NCBI GenBank assembly: GCA_933207985.1
Contig: OW240918.1
Span: 117,546,438-117,610,437, forward strand
Source: Pelobates cultripes
Lineage: Eukaryota; Chordata; Amphibia; Anura; Pelobatidae
Direction: 5' to 3'
DNA length: 64,000 bases
Below, piece after piece: positions 57,546 to 64,000 of the stretch; within the stretch, counting starts at the first letter, position 1, and each line of letters starts with the position of its first letter. The notes under the pieces are model-generated. The model was not told the DNA's origin. It did not search any database and saw only the letters and a program-made list of their open reading frames with translations. Both the position numbers and the translations under genes were made by a program.

Positions 57546-57668
57546 GGACCGCGGTACAGAAGCTTTAGTTTCCTGTACCCCGCCAGACTGACAGGAAGTG
57601 CTCACTGAGAGAGACCTTCCTGTCAGTCCGACTGGGTACAGGAAACTGAAGCTCCTGTACCGTGGTCC
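57546..57668. repeat. 53-bp-arm hairpin
   Basis: Arm 57546-57598 (GGACCGCGGTACAGAAGC...) is inverse to 57616-57668 with a 17-base loop and only a handful of mismatches. The copy at about 14535-14590 has only one arm, so the duplication-inversion arose within this copy. Confidence 0.9.
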
Positions 57669-58269
57669 ACTATCCTCCCCTTGACCACTCTGCACTGAGT
57701 GACTGGTAGGAGAGAGCGCTCTGGATCGGTAGGAGGGAGCACTCTTTTTAACTGTATTCACAGTATTTTGTAAAGTGTGTTTTAATAGAAGGAATATTTT
57801 AACAGAAAATAACCCTCTATAGTCCATTTTTATTTCCTATACCGGACTCTAGTGGAATTGTTGTATAAAGTCAGGATTGTGGATTAACTAAACTAATTTA
57901 AAGGACAATTTTTAATCTAATTTGAGCTCCCAGAGACTTACAATTTTTAATACATATGTTTGGTACACTATTAGACTGTTACAATTTTTTATGCATAAAC
58001 TGCCACATTATTGTATTGCTAAAGAGCAGTGATGGCAAACCTTTTTGAGCCTGAGTGCCCAAACTGCAATACATGCCAACTTTTTTTTCCTCAAAGTGCC
58101 AACATGGCAATTAAACCTGAATACTGAGGTTTAAGTTTAGAAAAAACAACTCGTACAGTTGTCTGAACTAATTATCAACTTTTGTTTTAAAAGATGAATA
58201 CAACAGAGTTCAATAGTACAAATTTTAAATGATATAAATAGATAAAATTAAGCTTATATTTATTAGTAT

Positions 58270-58925
58270 CTCCAACAAATGCAATACATACACACAGAAT
58301 GCTGTACACATTCACACACCGACTGCTTAATACATACACACATAGACTGCTAAATACACACACAGACTGCTGAGTACACACAGACTGTTGAATACATACA
58401 CACAGTCTGTTGAATACATAAAGTGCAGAATACACATACACAATCCACTGAATACACACACTGCTGAATACACACACTGCTTTGTACACACAGACTGCTA
58501 AATACATACACACACAGGCTGCTGAATACACACACAGACTGCTGAGTACACACAGACTGCTGAATACATACACACACAGACTGCTGAATACACACACACA
58601 GACTGCTGAATACACACACACAATCCACTGAATACACACACTGCTGAATACACACACTGCTGAGTACACACAGACTGCTAAATACATACACACACAGGCT
58701 GCTGAATACACACACATACAGACTGCTAAATACACACACACACGGTCCGCTGAATACACACACACAGTCTGCTGAATACACACAGTGCTGAATACACACA
58801 GACTGCTGAATACATACACAGTCTACTGAATACATACACACACAGACTGCTGAATACACACACATATAGACTGCTGAATACATACAGACTGCTGAATACA
58901 TACAGACTGCTTAACACACACACAC
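58270..58925. repeat. 18-bp minisatellite
   Basis: Array built on ACACACAGACTGCTGAATAC with longer super-units (for example around CAATCCACTGAATACACAC at 58441 and again at 58621, about 180 bases apart). Minus-strand frames here are artefacts. Confidence 0.92.
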
Positions 58926-58930
58926 ATACT

Positions 58931-59275
58931 GCATTGAGGGGTGCAATGTATGTGTTTGTGTGTGTGAGGGGTGCTGTGTTTGGGGGTAGGAGTACTGTGT
59001 GTGGGGGGTAGGGGTGCTGTGTGTGGGAGTAGGGGTGATGTGTGGAGGGATGCGGTGCTGTGTATGTGGGGGTAGGGGTGGTGTATGTTGGGGGGGTAGG
59101 GGTGCTGTGTGTGGGGGGGGGGTGCTGTGTGTGGGAGGTAGGGGTGCTGTATGTGGTAGGTGCTGTGTGTGTGGTGGGGTAGGGGTGCTGTGTGTGGGGG
59201 GTAGGTGCTGTGTGTGTGGGGGTAGGGGTGCTGTGCTGTGTGGGGGGTAGGGGTGCTGTGTTGGGGTGCTGAGTT
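58931..59275. repeat. G-rich minisatellite
   Basis: Units of GGGGTGCTGTGTGTGGG with variable G runs; it has many runs of three or more G and could form G-quadruplexes on the plus strand. Confidence 0.9.
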
Positions 59276-59600
59276 TTGGGCGGGCAGGTGCCTACACTGA
59301 ATTGCTGCAGACAGCCAGCGGCCCTCTCCCCAGGCGACCTATGGACGCGTGCCCACAGAGAGGGCCCGGCGTGCCACCTGTGGCATGCGTGCTATGGGTT
59401 CGCCATCATTGCTATAGAGTATCAATCTGTTTTATATGTTTAGAGAGTAGGGTGTACTTTCATTTATTTTTGTTTCTCTCAGTATTTAATAGGTTAAAAG
59501 GTTACTTATTTGTTCACCCTTCTCTCCTTAGTTTTAAAGCTTATTCTCCCAATAGGCGCTCCACTTAACACACAGTTTATTGTAACTTTTACAGGAAGTT

Positions 59601-60544
59601 TGTAACGGACCGTTTTGCCCACAAGAGGTTAAAAACCGTTTAGGCGATATTCCCCCTTTCAGATGTACAGGCACAGCTACTGCAGAACACCAAGCTCCCG
59701 AACTGCATACAAGGGAATGCTCCAAACTCCCGAACTGCATACAAGGGAATGCTCCAAACTCACGAACTGCATACAAGTGAATGCTTCAACCTCCCGAACT
59801 GAATACAAAGTAGCACTCCAAACTCCCGAACTGGAACCTCACGAATAGCTGCTAGCAGACAAACAGGAAAAGCACCCAAGTGGCTTACACTCCTGGTAAT
59901 CAGTCTCTAACAGCATACAGTAAATCCCCCCAAAGACAGAGCTCCGTGTTGAGGGTCAAGCAGTGGTCTGGTTTAATGAGGGCTACCTGCCCTGTATTTA
60001 TGCAGGTCTCCCAACTGGTGGACACTCCCCTGGGAGACTGTGACAAAGGACAGACGTGAACCAATGACAGACACACAGAGGTAAAACATCCCCACAATGC
60101 ATCCTAACTTCCCTCCCTCTGTCCTGGAGATAATTGGGAAGTAATCCAATTATCTCCCAGGACAGAGGCAAAACTCCATTAACCACATGGCAGTAAAAGA
60201 CATAAAAATGTATAAAGCTACAACTGTTGCACAAAACATATACATTCTACCTATCCCCAGATAGCTTAGATCTGAGCGCACAAAAGTACCGAATAGCGCT
60301 CAGATCCTATGCACACAGTCCAATCGCCGCAGAGTTAAAGTGTTCACAAAGTCTGAATAGACTCCACGGGATGGCTATCTGGGGTAATGCTGTTCATACG
60401 GTTTAAACTACCGAATGAACAGGCATCCGGTTAAATGACCGAATGCAGAAGCAAGAAGACTTTTAACATGGGGCCACAGTCCAAAGGCAACAGGCGAGCA
60501 ACCAGGCTTCTCCAATGCAATGTGGCGAGATTGGTCTTGTCACA
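59601..60544 (-). mobile_element. Solo LTR, 944 bp, with 5-bp target duplication
   Basis: Begins TGTAACGGACCG and ends GATTGGTCTTGTCACA. AAGTT flanks both sides (59596-59600 and 60545-60549). Homologous to 22848-23916 at both ends (CAGGCACAGCTACTGCAGAA near the left, CCAATTATCTCC in the middle, CCAATGCA...GTGGCGAGATTGGTCT at the right). It contains a private 32-bp tandem repeat at 59693-59830. Confidence 0.9.
59693..59830. repeat. 32-bp tandem repeat in LTR
   Basis: About four units of CTCCCGAACTGCATACAAGG plus GAATGCTCCAAA, starting near 59693, 59725, 59757 and 59789; the last is more diverged. The related LTR at 22848 does not show it. Confidence 0.88.
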
Positions 60545-60704
60545 AAGTTAACATTTGATTGAAAATAATAAAACGTTTCTCCATGCAGGCTGTGTGAATC
60601 ACAGCCAGGGGAGGTGTCGCAAAAGTGATTTAACCCCTAAATGGCAAATAATTGAGCAGTGAGACTTCACATTAATGATCTATTCACCAAAACTGCTTTA
60701 TTAA

Positions 60705-61272
60705 AGGGACACAAGAACACGTACAGTATATTGTATTTGTTCTGGTGAGCATAATCATTCCTTTCAGGTTTTTTGCAGTAAACACTGTTTTCTCAGAGAA
60801 AACGCAGTGTTTACATAACAGCCTAGGCACACCTTCACAGGGCACTCCTCAGATGGCTGTTAGTGGTGCTCCCTGGGTCATTGCTGCACAGTGTGACTGC
60901 CATTCAGTGTATCCACCCTCTGCATGGAGACACTGAACTTTTCTCATAGATGCATTGCATTGATTCAATGCATCTCTATAAAGAGATGCCGATTGAGACA
61001 GGGCTGTGTTTGGCTCTTGCTGGCTCTGTCCCTGATCTGCCTCATTGACCAGCTCAGTAAATCCAATGCTTTCCTAAGGGAAAGCATTGTGATTGGCTCA
61101 GATCACCACTTCTGATGATGTCAGCCAGGAAAGCAGATCAGGGGCAAAGCCAGCAGCAGCAGACTGCAGTAAAGGTAAGATTTTACTATATTTAGGGGAT
61201 TAGGGGTGGCAGGGGGGTCTAGGTGGAGGTTTTAACACATACATGTTTGTGTTCCAACCCTATAGTGTTCCT
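60705..61272. mobile_element. TTAA MITE, copy 4 (inverted orientation, 568 bp)
   Basis: Between TTAA at 60701-60704 and TTAA at 61273-61276. Inverse orientation to copies 1-3: starts AAGGGACAC and ends CCTATAGTGTTCCT. Shares GCTGTAA/TTACA, CTCTGCATGGAGACACTGAA and AGGGGCAAAGCCAGCA blocks. Confidence 0.82.
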
Positions 61273-61278
61273 TTAAGC

Positions 61279-61414
61279 CAGGGGTGGGGAACCTTCGGCC
61301 CTCCAGATGTTTTGAACTACATTTCCCATAATGCTCTTACAGCCATAATGCTGGCAAAGCATCATGAAATATGTAGTCTAAAACATCTGGAGGGCCGGAT
61401 GTTCCCCACCCCTG
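61279..61414. mobile_element. hAT MITE, 136 bp, with exact 8-bp duplication
   Basis: Begins CAGGGGTGGGGAACCTTCGG and ends CCGGATGTTCCCCACCCCTG, near-perfect inverse ends, with CTTTAAGC on both sides (61271-61278 and 61415-61422). The duplicated target includes the right TTAA of the MITE at 60705-61272, so it inserted at that junction later. Confidence 0.95.
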
Positions 61415-61422
61415 CTTTAAGC

Positions 61423-62819
61423 TAAAGTTGTTTTGGTGGCTATAGTTAAGTTAATTCAAAGTAAATTTGAAATTGAAGGCCAGAGTAGCTAAGCAGAAAG
61501 CATAGCTGTCTAAGAGTTTCCAGTTCAGCTATTTTGACCTTGAATTTGAAATTCACGTTAGTAAATAACCCTGTAATTGTTGATGATTCACACATGGCGA
61601 GCCCTAATTCATACATATTCAGATTTATTTGATATATTTGTATAGATACATAAACATAACTTTGAGCGTTATAACCATTTTGTTAACCCATTTCTGAACA
61701 GAACCCTGCACTTTGCTGTCATAAACATTGCTCCAGCCTATTATGTGAACAAATTCATTTCCTCTATCCCTCTCTTTTTGTGCTAAAAGGATATGCTCAT
61801 AGCTTCATAATGCACCTAAAAAAGAAGATTTACATATATTTAGGGAGTAATATAGAGATTAACTACCAAGTCAAATTATGTAATTCCTGAAAAGACCTTT
61901 TCATACTTTTGATCAACACATTTGTTCATCAACTTCTTCTCTGCAAATAGTTGTTTCCAATGTAATTTGTTCTGCAACATACCTTTGTATGTCAAATTCA
62001 AGTTTATTCAACTGAATCTGTTTTGTTCTTTTACACGTGATTTTGTTTGTGTATATGATATAGGAAATCACCTTTACTCAAAATAAAAACATCAAAAGTA
62101 CACTATAAGCTCAGCGTGTTTCTCTAGAGCTCTTGATACCAGAATTCTACAAATATAATTTCTAGAGTTGTACATGGTGAGTAAATTGAGTTTTGGTCAA
62201 ACTATTTTTTTTGAAAATATATATTTTTTCTGGATGGCCAAATTTTTGCCAAATGTCAGTTTGGCTTGGCTGAATTTCGGTAACAAAATACTGATTCAGA
62301 AAATGAGTCAGACAAACCAAATGTGCCTATTAGTGTACTGCCAAATAATATGAATATTGTCTATATATTTCACAGTACACAAGTAAAAAATTGTTACTGC
62401 CATTTGGTGCACAGATCAAGTGGGAGACAAATGACTATTAAAAAAAGAGGAGGAACAGTATTAAATCTATATTTATATACATAGTCAATACATTGTTAAA
62501 CACAGCTACACACCAGTCAAGCCATAAGACTTGCTTTTCCCACATAAATATCAGATTTGTAGTGATGTTACTACTGCAAGGGATTCTGGGTGGGCATATG
62601 CAAATTAGTTCAACAAAGAATCAAATTTTTGTCTCATTATTCCATTTTAAACATGGATTTCTTGGATTTTATGTTTGCTCTATACAACAGCTTTGAAACA
62701 GAACTCAGGAAGAGATGCAAAGCTAGTGAGCTACTCATGACTGTTAATGCAACTCATCAGCAAAGAACACACAGTGCCCACTGCCATTGACAGGTACAGG
62801 TACTTTTGTGTTTGCAAAG
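61423..62819. other. Unassigned AT-rich sequence
   Basis: No gene or repeat recognised. A short GTTTTGGTGGCTATAG at 61429-61445 resembles a TTAA-family MITE end. Confidence 0.4.
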
Positions 62820-62849
62820 CAGCCAGTAGCTGATAGTAATTGTGTGTAC

Positions 62850-63055
62850 GCTTGTCAGTAAACTTGACCATATTGTCCATTAGCAACCTTGTCTGTAGTG
62901 AGCTTGTGTACGGGTCAGAGAGCTTGTGTGTGTCGGTGAACTTGTTTGTGTCAGTGAGCATGTGTGTAGTCGACGTGTGTGTGTGTGTCAGTGAGCTTGT
63001 GTGGGTTAGAGAGCTTGTGTGTCAGAGAGTTTGTCTATAGTCAGCTTGTGTAATT
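62850..63055. repeat. TG-rich minisatellite
   Basis: Diverged units of GTGTCAGTGAGCTTGTGTG. The overlapping frame at 62840-63040 is not a gene. Confidence 0.8.
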
Positions 63056-63269
63056 TATTCATGTGTAACATGCTTTTTAACATATGTTAACTTGCCGCAA
63101 TTAAGCCATTGATTGCTGCCAGGATGCTGATATTGACATGGTTATGGAGAATTGCCCTGCTTACAGATGTGTCCCCAAAAAGACATGGGTGGGTGTTGCA
63201 GCACTGTAACACCCATGAATCGTCTGGAATGAGGGGCTACAGGTAAGAAACAATATAACAGCTCCCAAA

Positions 63270-63271
<2 letters not shown>

Positions 63272-63303
<32 letters not shown>
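63272..63303. repeat. TA microsatellite
   Basis: Pure (TA)n of about 30 bases. Confidence 0.95.
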
Positions 63304-63306
<3 letters not shown>

Positions 63307-63379
63307 GATAAGGTAGTACTCCAAGGGCTTCTTTAAAGTAAAGTTTAACTTTTATTTGCTTACACAATAAAAATAATCG

Positions 63380-63945
63380 ATGTTTCAGTCTGACACAGCA
63401 GACTTTTTTTTTATCAAAATAAGTTTAACATACATCAAACATACAATATATAACAAAAGGTATATCATAAACTCACCACATCTGGCGGCAGAACCCATCC
63501 AGGGGCGACCCGGTCCGTCCAAGTGCCTGACTCTGTCCCCATTCGATGACGTCATCATGCATGCATCCCTGGTCACTGCCATAGTAACCAAAATTAAACA
63601 ACAACAAAATAAATTAAGTACAAATCCACAGAAAAGCAAGTCAAGTTGTTACTTTACACTGAGCTGGAGGGTGGAAGGCAAAGCTTTAATAATGAGCACA
63701 TATTGTCCTGTCCCGGTCTGTGGACCTACGAACATGTATATTTGCATCCACTAATGGTAGCTATCTCTTACTTCGAATGGATAATATAAATTATATATGT
63801 ACAATAATATATATATATTTATTCCAATAGTAAATTTGGCACTCTTCCTATTTACATGGCAAAAAATAGACAATGCCAGGGTGCAAACTCGCAGTGTATA
63901 TCAGGATCCTGATCTTGAGAAAGACCTGCATAGGTTGAAACGTTA
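63380..63945. other. Pair of hammerhead-like motifs in inverted orientation
   Basis: 63380-63415 on the minus strand reads AAAAAGTCTGCTGTGTCAGA followed by CTGAAAC: stem GTCTG/CAGAC and GAAAC. 63914-63944 on the plus strand reads TTGAGAAAGACCTGCATAGG followed by TTGAAACGTT: stem ACCT/AGGT and GAAAC. Both fit the stem II-GAAA part of hammerhead ribozymes carried at the ends of Penelope-like elements, but the conserved CTGANGA core is degraded. No Penelope coding sequence is visible between them. Confidence 0.4.
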
Positions 63946-64000
63946 ATCCTCATCTTTTTTGCACAATAAACTAGTTATATATTTTTCAAGTCCAGGAGTG

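Larger units (their letters stand above)
58027..59411. mobile_element. Non-autonomous hAT element candidate, 1385 bp
   Basis: Ends CAGTGATGGCAAACCTTTTT and GGGTTCGCCATCATTG are inverse. Flanks CTAAAGAG (58019-58026) and CTATAGAG (59412-59419) match at 7 of 8 bases. It contains two tandem arrays and a unique 59276-59400 segment. No transposase. Confidence 0.75.
55073..59478. repeat. Satellite-rich composite between inverted arms
   Basis: The left arm 55073-55136 (ATAAATGAAAGGACACCCTA..., CAGATTGATACTCTAT) is an imperfect inverse of the right arm 59412-59478. Directly inside the left arm is a hAT-type end CAGTGGTTCCCAACC (55137) and directly inside the right arm is a hAT-type end GGTTCGCCATCATTG (ending 59411). 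Enclosed are CA satellites, a C-rich minisatellite, a hairpin, and a hAT unit. It could be one hAT insertion at the centre of a palindrome or two hAT insertions. Confidence 0.6.

Noticed and set aside
58187..58923. Cys/Val/Ser-rich frames on the minus strand
   Set aside because: Translations of the 18-bp minisatellite.

Overview
This window looks like gene-poor, transposon-rich vertebrate DNA, most likely from an amphibian and probably a frog. I base this on the mix of elements (CR1 and L2 LINEs, DIRS-like and Ngaro-like tyrosine-recombinase retrotransposons, Gypsy-type LTRs, Tc1/mariner, hAT and TTAA-flanked MITEs) and on long CA/TG arrays. The species assignment is inference. I found no host protein-coding exon, tRNA gene or bacterial-type operon. 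Every recognisable protein fragment belongs to a mobile element, and every one is broken by stops, frameshifts, deletions or rearrangement. One 100-base assembly gap (N) lies at 38901-39000.

Layout. 0-7.8 kb: decayed Tc1 copy, solo LTR with exact 5-bp target duplication, TTAA MITE, minisatellite. 7.8-9.8 kb: CR1 reverse transcriptase (minus). 11.4-13.9 kb: DIRS-like element (minus) with reverse transcriptase, RNase H and tyrosine recombinase remnants. 13.9-16.5 kb: GC-rich repeat cassettes, CA arrays and a 136-bp hAT MITE. 17.9-18.8 kb: remnant of a LINE restriction-like endonuclease domain, then half of a palindromic MITE. 19.8-21.4 kb: L2-type LINE (minus). 22.8-23.9 kb: solo LTR. 25.2-31.4 kb: one Tc1-like transposon split by three later insertions (a hAT element, a solo LTR, and a hAT-like element that itself carries a CR1 fragment). 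34.6-39.2 kb: MITE, solo LTR, TA-flanked MITE containing the gap. 39.8-45.8 kb: CR1 tail, LTR fragment, then a 5.1-kb Ngaro-like element inside a TA microsatellite, with textbook A1-body-B1-A2-B2 split direct repeats but no visible recombinase gene. 45.9-47.1 kb: Tc1 transposase whose C-terminal half is inverted. 47.1-48.75 kb: Gypsy-type element reduced to gag plus integrase. 48.75-51.25 kb: hAT element containing two separate fragments of 18S rRNA gene sequence. 51.3-55 kb: MITE half fused to a 25-bp minisatellite, then unassigned DNA. 55-59.5 kb: satellite-rich composite bounded by inverted arms. 59.6-61.4 kb: solo LTR, TTAA MITE, and a hAT MITE inserted exactly at the MITE edge. The end of the window has microsatellites and hammerhead-like motifs.

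I do not see a new host biological system. The most useful observations are the captured 18S rRNA fragments, the intact terminal structure of the Ngaro-like element, the insertion order readable in the split Tc1 copy, the half-inverted Tc1 transposase, and four solo LTRs with exact target duplications. Element names rest on remembered family features, since no database search was possible.
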